Origin: Mycolicibacterium llatzerense
GTDB lineage: Bacteria > Actinomycetota > Actinomycetes > Mycobacteriales > Mycobacteriaceae
Direction: 5' to 3'
Length of the DNA: 64,000 bases
Assembly: GCF_000878195.1 (NCBI RefSeq)
Contig: NZ_JXST01000011.1
Coordinates: 1-64,000 of the forward strand
Below are positions 8,288-18,390 of this stretch, piece by piece. The stretch's first letter is position 1, and each line of letters opens with the position of its first letter. Under the pieces are notes generated by a model. It was given only the letters and a program-made list of their open reading frames with translations. It was not told where the DNA came from and did no database searches. Position numbers and translations under genes: made by a program.

Positions 8288-11200
8288 TTAGAGCAGGCCG
8301 AGCAGCTGCAGATCGGTGATGTACTTGACGATCACCGGCGCACCGATGTGCGGAATATCTTTGTCCGCACCGATTTTCGCGTTCTGCACCGCGGCCCGGA
8401 ACCGCTCCACCGGGGCGATGGACCCCGGCACCGGGTAGCTCGGCTGCTGGTAGTTGTGCAGCAGCGGCAGCAGTGATGCCTGGCGCTGACGGTCCGGCAA
8501 GCCGCGCAGACCCGTCTCGAACCTGGCCAGCCAGTCGGCGTAATCATCAACGCGGGCAATGGAATACCCCGCTTCGATCAGCCAGTCGACGAACTCGTCC
8601 ATGCCGATGCCGTCGTCGTACGGGTTCATCACGTGGTACGTCTCGAACGTCGAGTCGGACGCACCGGCCGCGACCTGCACGGCCAGCGTCGAGATGGACT
8701 CGGAGACGAACTCGACCGGCAGCCCGTCGTAGTGGGCGCGCAGGCGCTTTCCGTCGGAAGCCAGCTCGTAGAACGAGTACGGCGCGATGCCGGTGGCCAC
8801 CAGCGAGAACATCATGCGGGTGAACATGTCGGGCAGGTTGAGCTGGCCCGCGTACGTCGTATCGGCCAGGATCATGTCGCAGCGGAACACCGAAACCGGA
8901 AGGCCGCAAAGATCATTGGCCTCGCGCAGCAGGACCTCGCCGGCCCATTTGCTGTTGCCGTAGCCGTTCGCGTAGCTGTCGTCGACCGACCGCACCGCGC
9001 TCATGACGCGCACATCGGCGTCTTCGACGAATTTGCCGGGCGCCACGCCGCCGCCGACCGCGATGGTCGAGACGTAGGCGAACGGCTTGATCCGTGTGGT
9101 CAACGCAATGCGGATCAGCTCGGCGGTGCCCAGCGCGTTGGGCCCGAACAGCTCGCTGTAGGGCAGCACGTGGTTCACCAGCGCCGCCGGGTCCACGATG
9201 AAGTCGACGGTGTCGGCCAGTCGCTGCCAAACCTCCGGCGGCAGACCGAGATTGGCCTCGCCCTTGTCGCCGGCGATCACCTCAAGGTGGTCGGACAGCG
9301 ACCGGTAGTGCTCCAGCAGCTCCGGATCGCCGCTGTCGAACGTCGCGTCCAGGCGGGCCCGGGCGTCGGCGTCGGACTTGCCACGGACCAGGCAGATGAC
9401 CTTGCCGTCGACCAGATCCATCCGCTCCAGCCATTCCAGCGCCAGGTAGCGACCCAGGAATCCGGTTGCGCCCGTGAGTAATACGGTCCGTACCTCGGAC
9501 ACCGGCCCCGGCAACGACGGTGCCGCGGCCAATGTCGCGGCGTCGATGAACTTGTCCAGCGTCAGGTCTGCGGCGCGCGCCTCGGTGGCGCCGCGGCCGT
9601 GCACCGTGGAGAACGTCGGCCGCTTGCTGCCGGGCGCGCGCTCCCCTTCGATGTAGGCCGCCACGCCGGCCAGGTCGGTGGCCGGGCTGACGATCACGCC
9701 GACCGGTACCTCGACCTCGAAGATCTCCTCCAAGAGGTTGCCGAAGGTCAACGCCGACAACGAATCTCCACCCAGGTCGGTGAAGTGGGCGTCGCCCGCG
9801 ACGTCGGAACTGGCCGCTCCGAGCGTGGCGCCGACAGCGCGCAGCACGGTCTCGAGCACCGGGGCGTCGGACGCCCGCAACGAACGCAGCGCGCGCAGTT
9901 CGGCGGCCTGACCCTCGGCCAGTTCGGTGTACAGCTGCTCCAACTCGGCGCCGTAGCGGGCCTTCAGCTTCGGCCAGGCCAGCTTGCGCACACCGGTCAG
10001 CAGCCCGTTCTCCAGCGAGAATGGTTCGGTCTCGATGATGAAGTCGCGGGGAATCTCGTACGACTGCAGCCCGGACTCGCGGGCCACCGCCTGCAGTGCG
10101 TCGGCCAGTTCGGGACGCAAGGCCTCCGGAACGCCGGCGCCGCTCAGAGCTTCCGAAGTAGGCACGATCACCGCCAGCAGGTAGGAGCGAGAACTGTTGC
10201 CGTACACGTAGATCTGACGGATCAGCGGGCTGGTGCCGAAGGCCGCTTCGAGCTTCGACACCGTCACGAACTCGCCCTGCGCCAGCTTCAGCACATTGTT
10301 GCGGCGATCCAGATACTGCAGGTGATCGGGGCCGAGCTCGGCGACGATGTCACCGGTGCGGTAGAAGCCGTCCACGTCGAAGACGTCAGCGGTGACGTCG
10401 GGCCGCTTGTAGTAGCCCGGGATCAAATCTGTTGATTTCAAGAGCAATTCGCCACGCGGATGTGGCCGGTCGGTCGACAGGTAGCCGAGCTCGGGCACGT
10501 CGATCAGCTTGTAGTCGATCACCGGTGGGCGGCTCACGTGGCCGCTGATCATGACGCCGCCGGCTTCGGTCGAGCCGTAGGCCTCCATCAGCTCCAGCCC
10601 GAGGAATTTCTGCACCCAGGCCTTGAGCTCCGGCGAGATCGGAGCCGACCCGGTCATCGCGACGAGCTGCCGCCCACCGATCAGGCTGGCGCTGCGTTCG
10701 TCGAGCACCTGCTGCTCGGAGACGCCGTCCATCCCCCGGCGGTCGACCTCGCTCTGCACCTCCTGGTGGATCATCTCCCAGACCCGGGGCACGAAGGTCA
10801 TCTGCGTCGGCCGGACCAGCGCGATGTCCTCCAGCAGGGTGGACAGGTCGCTCTTGGCGGCGAAGTAGACGGTGCCGCCGTGGGCGAGCGTGCGGTAGAC
10901 GGTGCCGCGGCCCATCATGTGGCTCATCGGCAGGAAGCTCAGGACTATCGACGGCAGCGCGGGCTGCTGATGCGTCAGACCGGTCCGCCAGGCGTTGGCG
11001 ACCAGCCGCTCGGGGTACATGGCGCCCTTGGGGGTGCCGGTGCTGCCGGAGGTGTAGATCAGGACCAGCAGCGGGTCCGGATCCGCTGAGACGACGGGCT
11101 CGACGGTCGGGAGCGCGGTGCCGCGCGTCACCAGGTCGGCAAGAGTCTCGACAACGATGCCGCGCTCTGCCAACTGCGTCGCGGCCCGTACGACGGCCTC

Positions 11201-11809
11201 GCGCTCGTCATCGACCTGGGCGTGGTGATCGAACACGACCACGCGCTTGACGGCAGCACCCGAGCCCGCGACCAGCTCGACGGCCTCGTCCAGGAACTTC
11301 ACGTCGGCGAACAAGGCGACGGGCTCGGTCTCGTCGAGGATGGGGCGCAGCTGCTCGGCGGGTGCGCTGGTCTGCAGCGGGACGGCGACGACGCCGGCGC
11401 GCGCCAGCGCGGTATCGATGATCGTGAATTCGGCGCTCGTGAAACCGAGCATGGCGACGCGGTCGCCGGCGGCGACGGCATCGGGTCCGGTGAGCAGGGC
11501 GTTGCCGATGGCCTTGATCTGCCGCCAGGCCTCGCCGTAGGTGATGGTGTCGTAGCGCGGCAGCAGCCGGGAGACGGTGCGGCCGGCGTCATCGGCGACG
11601 TATTCGACGGCGCGCTGCCCGAGAGCGGGCCGGTCGGCGTAGGCCGCCATGACAGCGCTGATCATGTCGGTCAGCCGGATTCCGGGCTCGTCGAGGGCGG
11701 CGCCGACCGCGGCCAGCGGCCGGGCGGCGGCAAGTTGCGGGTCGGTGGCGCAGAGGTCAGCGATGCGCTGCGTCAGCTCGTCGGTAAGTGCGGTTTCTTC
11801 GTTCGACAT
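8288..11809 (-). CDS. car: Carboxylic acid reductase (copy 2)
   Basis: 1173 aa from the ATG at 11809. It has the same three-domain layout as its neighbour: [11 protein letters not shown] and AYGSTEAGG in the adenylation domain, GGDSLSAL at the carrier serine, and TGATGFLGR and YGNSK in the NADPH reductase domain. The start at 11809 is preferred because AAGGTTG lies 5-8 nt upstream; in-frame ATG 11821 and TTG 11824 lie further out without such a site. Many stretches in the last ~1.2 kb are identical at DNA level to copy 1, whereas the adenylation domains differ more, so the two may differ in acid preference. An inverted repeat precedes the gene. The family function is well established; the physiological substrate is not visible. 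Confidence 0.95.
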   Translation of the reverse strand: MSNEETALTDELTQRIADLCATDPQLAAARPLAAVGAALDEPGIRLTDMISAVMAAYADRPALGQRAVEYVADDAGRTVSRLLPRYDTITYGEAWRQIKAIGNALLTGPDAVAAGDRVAMLGFTSAEFTIIDTALARAGVVAVPLQTSAPAEQLRPILDETEPVALFADVKFLDEAVELVAGSGAAVKRVVVFDHHAQVDDEREAVVRAATQLAERGIVVETLADLVTRGTALPTVEPVVSADPDPLLVLIYTSGSTGTPKGAMYPERLVANAWRTGLTHQQPALPSIVLSFLPMSHMMGRGTVYRTLAHGGTVYFAAKSDLSTLLEDIALVRPTQMTFVPRVWEMIHQEVQSEVDRRGMDGVSEQQVLDERSASLIGGRQLVAMTGSAPISPELKAWVQKFLGLELMEAYGSTEAGGVMISGHVSRPPVIDYKLIDVPELGYLSTDRPHPRGELLLKSTDLIPGYYKRPDVTADVFDVDGFYRTGDIVAELGPDHLQYLDRRNNVLKLAQGEFVTVSKLEAAFGTSPLIRQIYVYGNSSRSYLLAVIVPTSEALSGAGVPEALRPELADALQAVARESGLQSYEIPRDFIIETEPFSLENGLLTGVRKLAWPKLKARYGAELEQLYTELAEGQAAELRALRSLRASDAPVLETVLRAVGATLGAASSDVAGDAHFTDLGGDSLSALTFGNLLEEIFEVEVPVGVIVSPATDLAGVAAYIEGERAPGSKRPTFSTVHGRGATEARAADLTLDKFIDAATLAAAPSLPGPVSEVRTVLLTGATGFLGRYLALEWLERMDLVDGKVICLVRGKSDADARARLDATFDSGDPELLEHYRSLSDHLEVIAGDKGEANLGLPPEVWQRLADTVDFIVDPAALVNHVLPYSELFGPNALGTAELIRIALTTRIKPFAYVSTIAVGGGVAPGKFVEDADVRVMSAVRSVDDSYANGYGNSKWAGEVLLREANDLCGLPVSVFRCDMILADTTYAGQLNLPDMFTRMMFSLVATGIAPYSFYELASDGKRLRAHYDGLPVEFVSESISTLAVQVAAGASDSTFETYHVMNPYDDGIGMDEFVDWLIEAGYSIARVDDYADWLARFETGLRGLPDRQRQASLLPLLHNYQQPSYPVPGSIAPVERFRAAVQNAKIGADKDIPHIGAPVIVKYITDLQLLGLL

Positions 11810-11851
11810 AACAACCTTCATCAATTAGTTCACCAGCGTCGCCATATACAA

Positions 11852-11868
11852 CGTTAGCAAAACTAACG
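11852..11868. promoter_or_regulatory. Inverted repeat CGTTAGCAAAACTAACG upstream of CAR copy 2
   Basis: Perfect 6-bp arms CGTTAG/CTAACG around CAAAA, 43 bp before the CAR copy 2 start. On the minus strand it is followed directly by an AT-rich TTGTATATGG, which could serve as -10 region. This layout fits a repressor operator. The other flank is the 3' end of the DMT transporter gene, so the site can only serve the CAR gene. Confidence 0.55.
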
Positions 11869-11909
11869 ATATGCCCGGGAGTGCTGTGTGACAAACCACA
11901 CCGCTGAGG

Positions 11910-12833
11910 TCAGCGTTCTGAGGTCGGTTGCACCTGCTGCGGTGCGATCGGCGGCGCCACCTTCGCGCCCGCCTGCGTTTCGTACGCGCCCTCGTCTCGA
12001 CCGAGGGCAATGGTCGCCGCCGCCATGGCGCCGATGGACACCACGAGCGCGACGGCCTCGACTCCAGTTGTGTCGAAGCCCTCACCGAGGACCAAGGCGC
12101 CGAGGATAACGGCCACCACCGGCTCCAGCACGAGCATCGTCGGCACCGAGGTCTGCAACGCACCGGCATGGAACGCGGACTGCTGCAGCACGGTCGCCAC
12201 CGCGCCCAAGATGATGAGCAGGTACGGCGCCGGCGTCGTCAGCAAGCCGAGCCAGCCCCGGTTCTGCAGGATCGCCATGAAGATCTTGGTCACCACGGCG
12301 ACGACACCGAACAGCACGCCGACACCGACTGCCAGCAGAACCGCACGCTGCCAGCCGCTGCACCGCACCGCCAACAGCACGCAGCCGACGATCACTGCGG
12401 CGCACACCGCGGCGACCAGGACGATAACCCCTGGTGAGGCCAGGTGTTCGTCGCGCTCAGGCCGGGCCAGCACGACGAATCCCGCCAGCCCGATGGTCAG
12501 CAATCCGGCCCACAACCACTCGCCGCGGGTCACCCGGCGGTGCGCCTGGTGCGCACTCAGTGGCAGCGCGAAGAGCAATGCCGAGACCAGCAGTGGCTGG
12601 ACCAACATCAGGGAGCCGTGCGCCAAGGCCAGGGCCTGGAAGACATAGCCGGCGACGGCCGCGCCGGTCCCGGCCCACCACAGTCGGCGGCTCAGGAGCG
12701 TCGAGATCATGACGACGCTGACGCCATGTTCGGGCGGCACGTCGATGGTCGCGCGCTGGCGCACGACGATGCCGACGGCGGCGCAGACGGCTGCGCACAG
12801 TGCGAACAGCACCACAAGTGCGTGTTCGATCAA
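11910..12833 (-). CDS. DMT-family (EamA-like) membrane transporter
   Basis: 307 aa with about 9-10 hydrophobic helices, starting MIEHALVVLFALCAAVCAAVGIVVRQRA. Two half-repeats are visible, the second containing VPTMLVLEPVVAVILGALVLGEG, a sequence typical of drug/metabolite transporters of the DMT/EamA group. The C-terminal ~30 residues are hydrophilic and probably cytosolic. The substrate is unknown. It is transcribed in the same direction as CAR copy 2, with an 84-100 bp gap holding the CAR operator, and divergently from an SDR gene. Confidence 0.8.
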   Translation of the reverse strand: MIEHALVVLFALCAAVCAAVGIVVRQRATIDVPPEHGVSVVMISTLLSRRLWWAGTGAAVAGYVFQALALAHGSLMLVQPLLVSALLFALPLSAHQAHRRVTRGEWLWAGLLTIGLAGFVVLARPERDEHLASPGVIVLVAAVCAAVIVGCVLLAVRCSGWQRAVLLAVGVGVLFGVVAVVTKIFMAILQNRGWLGLLTTPAPYLLIILGAVATVLQQSAFHAGALQTSVPTMLVLEPVVAVILGALVLGEGFDTTGVEAVALVVSIGAMAAATIALGRDEGAYETQAGAKVAPPIAPQQVQPTSER

Positions 12834-13022
12834 CGGAGGCGTCCGATCAGCGTGGCCGCGTACCGCGCCACTGGCGTCACCGGAAACGTCACGCCCAAAG
12901 GGTAGTCGAGCGGGACTGTCCGTCCCAGTCGCGAGCCGCGTCCAGCCAAAGCGCCCGACAACGCATTTACCGTTACCTTAGATTTCCCTTATCTTTCTTA
13001 AGTTTGGGGTACGGTCGAAGCC
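12834..13022. promoter_or_regulatory. Divergent intergenic region with leaderless promoter for the SDR gene
   Basis: 189 bp between the DMT transporter and the SDR gene. Close to the SDR start, TACGGT (13010-13015) matches the mycobacterial TANNNT -10 element and is followed by 7 nt and then ATG, so the transcript probably begins at or next to the start codon. The preceding 50 bp are AT-rich for this genome. The part near the transporter shows nothing recognisable. Confidence 0.5.
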
Positions 13023-13757
13023 ATGCACCCCAGGATCGCGCTCGTCACCGGAGCTTCCCGCGGCATCGGAGCCGCCGTGGCCCACCAGCTCGCCGGGCCG
13101 GACACCCATGTCCTGGTGAACTATCGGGAGAAGGCCAAGCGCGCCAACGCCGTCGTCGACGGCATCCGCGCGGCCGGCGGGCAAGCCTCCACGATCGGCG
13201 CCGACGTGTCCGACGCCGCTGCCGCCAAAGCCATGATCGACCGCATCGACAGCCGGTTCGGGCGCCTGGACATGCTGGTGCTCAACGCCTCCGGCGGCCT
13301 GGAGTTCGGCGCCGCGCCCGACTACGCGATGCGGCTGAACCGCGACGCGCAGCTGCGGCTCGTCGACCTGGCGCTCCCCCTGATGCCCGCCGGTGCGCAG
13401 ATCGTGTTCGTCACCAGCCACGAAGCCCACTGCTATCCGCACCTGCCCGTGCCCGACGACTACGTGCCGATCGCGGCCAGCAAGCGGGCCGGTGAAGACG
13501 CGCTACGGGCACTGCGACCCGAATTCGACCGGTGCCGAATCGGATTCACCGTCGTCTCGGGCGACATGATCGAAGGCACGATCATCGCCCGGTTGTACGA
13601 ACGTCGCGATCCCGAGGCGGTCGGCGCCCGCCGCAGCCAGGGACCGCTGCCGACCATCGAGGAATTCGCCACCGCCATCACCGTCGCCGCCGCCGGACGC
13701 GACCTGCGCGACACCGTGTACGTGGGAGGCGAGGACCATCTGGTCCGGCCGGCCTGA
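13023..13757 (+). CDS. SDR-family oxidoreductase with atypical active site
   Basis: 244 aa with an N-terminal cofactor motif TGASRGIG (9-16) and NAS (88-90) in place of NAG. The active-site region reads TSHEAH...DDYVPIAASK. Ser132 and Lys154 are present, but the residue four before the Lys is Ile150, where classical SDRs have Tyr; Tyr147 lies seven before the Lys. It may use another Tyr or be non-canonical. The AASKRAGED sequence recurs, as I recall, in a group of actinobacterial SDRs. The leaderless promoter upstream supports the ATG. It ends directly against the convergent alcohol dehydrogenase gene. The substrate is unknown. Confidence 0.85.
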   Translation: MHPRIALVTGASRGIGAAVAHQLAGPDTHVLVNYREKAKRANAVVDGIRAAGGQASTIGADVSDAAAAKAMIDRIDSRFGRLDMLVLNASGGLEFGAAPDYAMRLNRDAQLRLVDLALPLMPAGAQIVFVTSHEAHCYPHLPVPDDYVPIAASKRAGEDALRALRPEFDRCRIGFTVVSGDMIEGTIIARLYERRDPEAVGARRSQGPLPTIEEFATAITVAAAGRDLRDTVYVGGEDHLVRPA

Positions 13758-14807
13758 TCAGGGCTCGAGTAGAACCTTGATGGCCGTGCGCTGATCCATC
13801 GCCGTGTACGCGTCGGCGACCTGAGCCAGCGGCAGGGACAGGTCGAACACCCGGCCGGGCTCGATGGCACCGGACAGCACGTCGGGCAGCAGTTCGGCGA
13901 GGTAGGGGCGGACGGGCGCGATGCCGCCCGCGACGTGGATGTTGGTGCTGAACAGTTGCTGCATCGGCAGTTCGGGCGCGCCGGCCGGCACGCCGACGAA
14001 GCCCAGATAGCCACCGGGACGGACCGCGCCGAGTGCTTGGTGCATCGAATCCTTGGTACCGACACATTCCAGCACCGAGTCGGCCCCGATACCGCCGAGC
14101 AGTTCCTCGATGGCCGCGATCCCGTCATCGCCCCGTTCCGCGACGATGTCCGTGGCACCGAACGCACGTGCCAGACGCTGCCGGTCTTCGTGCCGCGACA
14201 TCGCGATGATCCGTTCCGCACCAAGGCGTTTCGAGGCCAGCACGGCGCACAGCCCGACGGCGCCGTCGCCCACCACCACCACGGTGGCACCGGGTTGCAC
14301 GTTCCCGGACCGCGCGGCGTGGTGACCGGTGGACATGACGTCGGCCAGGGTCAGCAGGTGCGGGAACAGTTCTGCGTCAGGCGATTCCGGCACTGTGACA
14401 AGAGTGCCGTCGGCGAAAGGCACCCGGACGTATTCGCCTTGGGCCCCGTCGAGCGGCTCGCCGGTCTTGGCGGTGCCGCCCCACACCCCGAAGTTGACGC
14501 ACGAGGTGGTGATCCCGTTGCGACAGTGCACACAGGTGCCGTCGCTGTCGGTGAACGGCGAGATGACGAAATCCCCGACGCGCACATTCCTGACCTCGGC
14601 GCCGACAGCTTCCACGATCCCGATGAACTCATGTCCGATCGGGTGCGGCGCAGGCGTCGGGCGCACCCCGCGGTACGGCCACAGGTCCGAACCGCACACG
14701 CAGGTCCGCACCACCCGGACCACTGCGTCGCTCGGTGACTGAATCTGCGGATCCGGGCGCTCTTCGAATCGAATGTCGCCCGGCCCGTGGATGATCGTGG
14801 TCTGCAC
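13758..14807 (-). CDS. Zinc-dependent alcohol dehydrogenase, MDR superfamily
   Basis: 349 aa. GROES-like domain: CGSD at the catalytic zinc (Cys38 region) and GHEFIG with the zinc His and Glu. A structural zinc loop follows, but it has only DGTCVHCRNGITTSC, so three rather than four clear cysteines are seen. The Rossmann domain carries VVVVGDGAVGL (near 178). It oxidises alcohols or reduces aldehydes with NAD(P). The start is GTG 14807 with AGGGCGGG about 7 nt upstream. Since CAR products are aldehydes, this enzyme could act on them, but this is only proximity. It converges with the SDR gene without any gap. Confidence 0.88.
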   Translation of the reverse strand: MQTTIIHGPGDIRFEERPDPQIQSPSDAVVRVVRTCVCGSDLWPYRGVRPTPAPHPIGHEFIGIVEAVGAEVRNVRVGDFVISPFTDSDGTCVHCRNGITTSCVNFGVWGGTAKTGEPLDGAQGEYVRVPFADGTLVTVPESPDAELFPHLLTLADVMSTGHHAARSGNVQPGATVVVVGDGAVGLCAVLASKRLGAERIIAMSRHEDRQRLARAFGATDIVAERGDDGIAAIEELLGGIGADSVLECVGTKDSMHQALGAVRPGGYLGFVGVPAGAPELPMQQLFSTNIHVAGGIAPVRPYLAELLPDVLSGAIEPGRVFDLSLPLAQVADAYTAMDQRTAIKVLLEP

Positions 14808-14823
14808 GGTTGTCCCGCCCTTT

Positions 14824-14845
14824 CAGGAGTCGAATCCGACCCCTG
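14824..14845. terminator. Short hairpin between Ag85-like esterase and ADH genes
   Basis: CAGGAGTCG (14824-14832), loop AATC, CGACCCCTG (14837-14845); 8 of 9 positions pair. It lies 12 bp after the stop of the Ag85-type gene on the minus strand and 16 bp before the ADH start, with the ADH ribosome-binding site just downstream. It may be a weak terminator or attenuate read-through. No U-tract is present. Confidence 0.4.
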
Positions 14846-14857
14846 AGTCTTGCCGAT

Positions 14858-16069
<1,212 letters not shown>

Positions 16070-16157
16070 CTAACGCCGAGCCGACACGGCCCCGGTGACC
16101 AACGCGCCACGTGATCGCCTTGTTATCAATGCGTTTGGCTATCGAGTCCAGAACGGG

Positions 16158-17345
16158 TCACGCCATGCCGTGATCGGTGCCATCGCCGACTACGGTCACA
16201 TCGCCGGTCGTGCACGGCTCCTGGTGCCAGTCGCCGAACGGATCCGGGTAGCCGGACCAGGCGTCCCGCGCGGCGAACTCCTCGTCGGTGAGCAGGGCGT
16301 CGTTCAGCGCGGCGGTCACGTCAGCGGGCCGCGCGCCGCACACCAGGATCGTCATCGCAGTGTGCCGGTCGCCGAATTCGTTGTCCCACATGAGGTCTGC
16401 CAGGGCTCGTCGCTCGCGGTCCAGGTAGGCCGCTTCACTGACGGTCATCGCGGCGATCCATCGGCCGGCATTGCTGACACGCAGGCCGCCACCGGCCGAC
16501 TCCAGCCACATGACGTGGTCGGGCCGGTTGGCCAGCCACATCCGGCCGCGGGTCCGGATCACGCCGTCCAGGAGGTGATCGATGGCGTCGTGCAGACGCT
16601 CGGGGTGGAACGGCCGGCGCGAGTTGAACTCGACAAGCTGAACGGGCCCTTCGGGATTCAGGCTGGGCTGCCCGGCCAGCAGCGGCCCGTGCGGCTCGTC
16701 GGCGCGACCCAGCCTGGCGTCCGGCCACACGGTGCGCAGCGCTTGATCAACCAATGCGGGCTCGGTGATGAGCTGCGCCCGCGGCGCGAGTCGGCGGCAT
16801 ACCGCGAGCAGGACGGGTTCGGCATGGGTCAGCACCAGGACGTCGGCGAATTCGGCCTGCCCCACGGCCACCTGCGCGACGGTCCGGCCGTCGGGCAGCT
16901 CGTCGTCGCCCAGCGCGTCGGTGAGCCAGTCGGCGGCCTCGATGCACGTCACCACGCCGGCGATCGCCACGTCCCGCGCGGCCGGCCCGTCGATGTACCC
17001 GGGGCCGACGTGCACCCGAACGTGGTTGATGGCCCAGCAGATCGGCTCGGGTTCCATCCACGGCTCCAGGTGGACGACGATTCGGTGGACGTCGTCGCGC
17101 CGGTGCAGCAGGCGCAGGTAGATCAGCAGGTCGTTGCGGACGGTGCAGGACACGCAGCCGTGGGCCAGTTCCAGGGCCGCTTCCGTCTCGTTGACGATGC
17201 CGTGCGGTGCCGTGATGGTGCGACGGCGCACGACGTGACCGTCGAACTGGTGCTCCACGAGCACCGTGCCCGGCACCTTCACTAGTTCCTCGGTCACGTA
17301 TCCGGTCGGTCCCTGACCAGCCACGACGATCACCGGCGTCCTCAT
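16158..17345 (-). CDS. mrf: CobW-like protein, Mpy recruitment factor (Mrf / Rv0106-like)
   Basis: 395 aa from ATG 17345 with AGGGG upstream; a GTG two codons earlier is possible. It is CobW/COG0523-like, with the GCVSCTVRNDLL motif (CxxC) and a C-terminal CobW_C region (VWLESAGGGLRVSNAGRW-like, then FGDRHTAMTILVCG). The nucleotide-binding loop is degenerate: AGQGPTGYVTEEL replaces GxxGxGKT, so GTP hydrolysis is doubtful. It closely resembles M. tuberculosis Rv0106 and the M. smegmatis protein reported to recruit the hibernation factor Mpy to zinc-free ribosomes. A Zur-box-like site lies in its promoter and the alternative ribosomal operon is divergent, which fits that role. Confidence 0.85.
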   Translation of the reverse strand: MRTPVIVVAGQGPTGYVTEELVKVPGTVLVEHQFDGHVVRRRTITAPHGIVNETEAALELAHGCVSCTVRNDLLIYLRLLHRRDDVHRIVVHLEPWMEPEPICWAINHVRVHVGPGYIDGPAARDVAIAGVVTCIEAADWLTDALGDDELPDGRTVAQVAVGQAEFADVLVLTHAEPVLLAVCRRLAPRAQLITEPALVDQALRTVWPDARLGRADEPHGPLLAGQPSLNPEGPVQLVEFNSRRPFHPERLHDAIDHLLDGVIRTRGRMWLANRPDHVMWLESAGGGLRVSNAGRWIAAMTVSEAAYLDRERRALADLMWDNEFGDRHTAMTILVCGARPADVTAALNDALLTDEEFAARDAWSGYPDPFGDWHQEPCTTGDVTVVGDGTDHGMA

Positions 17346-17357
17346 CGCCACCCCTTA

Positions 17358-17374
17358 TCGACAATCATTTTCAA
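17358..17374. promoter_or_regulatory. Zur-box-like site 1 (mrf side)
   Basis: Read on the minus strand this is TTGAAAATGATTGTCGA, matching the mycobacterial Zur half-site pattern TGAAAAtgATTTTCA with two changes. It is 13 bp before the mrf ATG, so zinc-loaded Zur would block mrf expression. Its partner site is at 17413-17430. Confidence 0.75.
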
Positions 17375-17391
17375 TTCTGTTGCCGTCACGC

Positions 17392-17397
17392 TACAGT
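17392..17397 (+). promoter_or_regulatory. Candidate -10 element TACAGT of the rpmB operon
   Basis: TACAGT fits TANNNT and would start transcription near 17404, just upstream of the second Zur site and 38 bp before the rpmB ATG. A clear -35 is not seen. Confidence 0.4.
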
Positions 17398-17412
17398 GGC
17401 GACCGGCACTTG

Positions 17413-17430
17413 TCGAAAATGATTTTCATT
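17413..17430. promoter_or_regulatory. Zur-box-like site 2 (rpmB side)
   Basis: TCGAAAATGATTTTCATT has near-perfect GAAAAtgATTTTC symmetry and is the best match to a mycobacterial Zur box in the window. It sits between the candidate -10 and the ribosome-binding site AAGGATGGAG of rpmB, a position where bound Zur would repress the four-gene ribosomal operon when zinc is plentiful. Confidence 0.8.
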
Positions 17431-17441
17431 AAGGATGGAGC

Positions 17442-17678
17442 ATGTCAGCGCACTGCCAGGTCACCGGGCGCAAGCCCGGCTTCGGCAACACGGTTTCGCA
17501 CTCCAACCGGCGCACCTCGCGTCGGTGGAACCCGAACATCCAGAGCAAGACCTACTACCTGCCCTCGGAAGGCCGGAGCGTCCGGCTCCAGGTCAGCGCC
17601 AAGGGCATCAAGGTGATCGACCGGGACGGCATCGAAGCCGTGGTGGCCCGGCTGCGCCGGGACGGAGTGCGAATCTAG
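17442..17678 (+). CDS. rpmB: 50S ribosomal protein L28, zinc-free (C-minus) paralogue
   Basis: 78 aa, with the L28 signature [26 protein letters not shown]. Zinc-binding L28 has a CxxC pair at the N-terminus; here only Cys5 remains (HCQVTG), so zinc is not bound. It is the first gene of an operon with rpmG, rpsN and rpsR and is preceded by a Zur box and AAGGATGGAG. It replaces the zinc form of L28 in the large subunit when zinc is scarce. The next gene starts directly after the stop codon. Confidence 0.93.
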   Translation: MSAHCQVTGRKPGFGNTVSHSNRRTSRRWNPNIQSKTYYLPSEGRSVRLQVSAKGIKVIDRDGIEAVVARLRRDGVRI

Positions 17679-17843
17679 ATGTCCCGCACAGATATTCGTC
17701 CTGTGGTGAAGCTGAAGTCCACCGCGGGCACCGGCTACACCTACGTCACCCGCAAGAACCGGCGCAACGATCCCGATCGGTTGGTGCTGCGCAAGTACGA
17801 CCCGATCATCCGCAAGCACGTCGACTTCCGAGAGGAGCGCTGA
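17679..17843 (+). CDS. rpmG: 50S ribosomal protein L33, zinc-free paralogue
   Basis: 54 aa, from ATG immediately following the rpmB stop (TAGATG) to TGA 17841-17843. The sequence [20 protein letters not shown], then [14 protein letters not shown] and KYDP, is diagnostic of L33. It contains no cysteine at all, so it is the C-minus form. Spacing of zero bases to rpmB and two bases to rpsN implies one mRNA with coupled translation. Confidence 0.93.
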   Translation: MSRTDIRPVVKLKSTAGTGYTYVTRKNRRNDPDRLVLRKYDPIIRKHVDFREER

Positions 17844-17845
17844 CC

Positions 17846-18151
17846 ATGGCCAAGAAATCCAAGATCGCCAAGAACGAGCAGCGCCGGCTGACCGTCGCCC
17901 GCTACGCCGAGCGCCGGGCCGAGCTCAAGGCAATCATCACGTCCCCGTCGAGCACTGTCGACGAGCAGTCCACCGCCATGCGGGAGCTGGCCCGCCAGCC
18001 GCGTGATGCCAGCGCGGTGCGGGTGCGCAACCGCGACGCGGTTGACGGCCGTCCGCGCGGCCATCTGCGCAAGTTCGGCCTCTCCCGGGTCCGGGTGCGT
18101 GAAATGGCGCACGAAGGACAGCTGCCCGGCATCCGGAAAGCGAGCTGGTGA
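17846..18151 (+). CDS. rpsN: 30S ribosomal protein S14, zinc-free paralogue
   Basis: 101 aa beginning [24 protein letters not shown], the long-type S14 without the CxxC...CxxC zinc ribbon of the short form; no Cys is present. The C-terminus has [28 protein letters not shown], the S14 signature. GAGAGGAGCGC upstream is its ribosome-binding site. The stop TGA overlaps the ATG of rpsR by one base (TGATG). Confidence 0.94.
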   Translation: MAKKSKIAKNEQRRLTVARYAERRAELKAIITSPSSTVDEQSTAMRELARQPRDASAVRVRNRDAVDGRPRGHLRKFGLSRVRVREMAHEGQLPGIRKASW

Positions 18152-18390
18152 TGGCCAAGCGCAAACCCACCCGGCGCCCGACCGAGGCGAAGCGTCCGGT
18201 CAAGAACATGCTGACCAAGCTCGGCGTGGACCAGCTCGACTACAAGGACACGGCCAACTTGCGGCTGTTCATCTCCGAGCGCGGCAAGATCCGGTCCCGG
18301 CGAGTGACGGGCCTGACGGTCCAGCAGCAACGGCAGGTTGCCACCGCGATCAAGAACGCCCGGGAGATGGCGCTGCTGCCTTACCCCTGA
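18151..18390 (+). CDS. rpsR: 30S ribosomal protein S18, zinc-free paralogue
   Basis: 79 aa starting [21 protein letters not shown], with S18 hallmarks [24 protein letters not shown] and [21 protein letters not shown]. No zinc cysteines. The start at 18151 overlaps the rpsN stop; a GTG one codon earlier is ignored. It is the last gene of the operon and its 3' end overlaps the convergent rhomboid gene by 10 bp. Confidence 0.94.
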   Translation: MAKRKPTRRPTEAKRPVKNMLTKLGVDQLDYKDTANLRLFISERGKIRSRRVTGLTVQQQRQVATAIKNAREMALLPYP

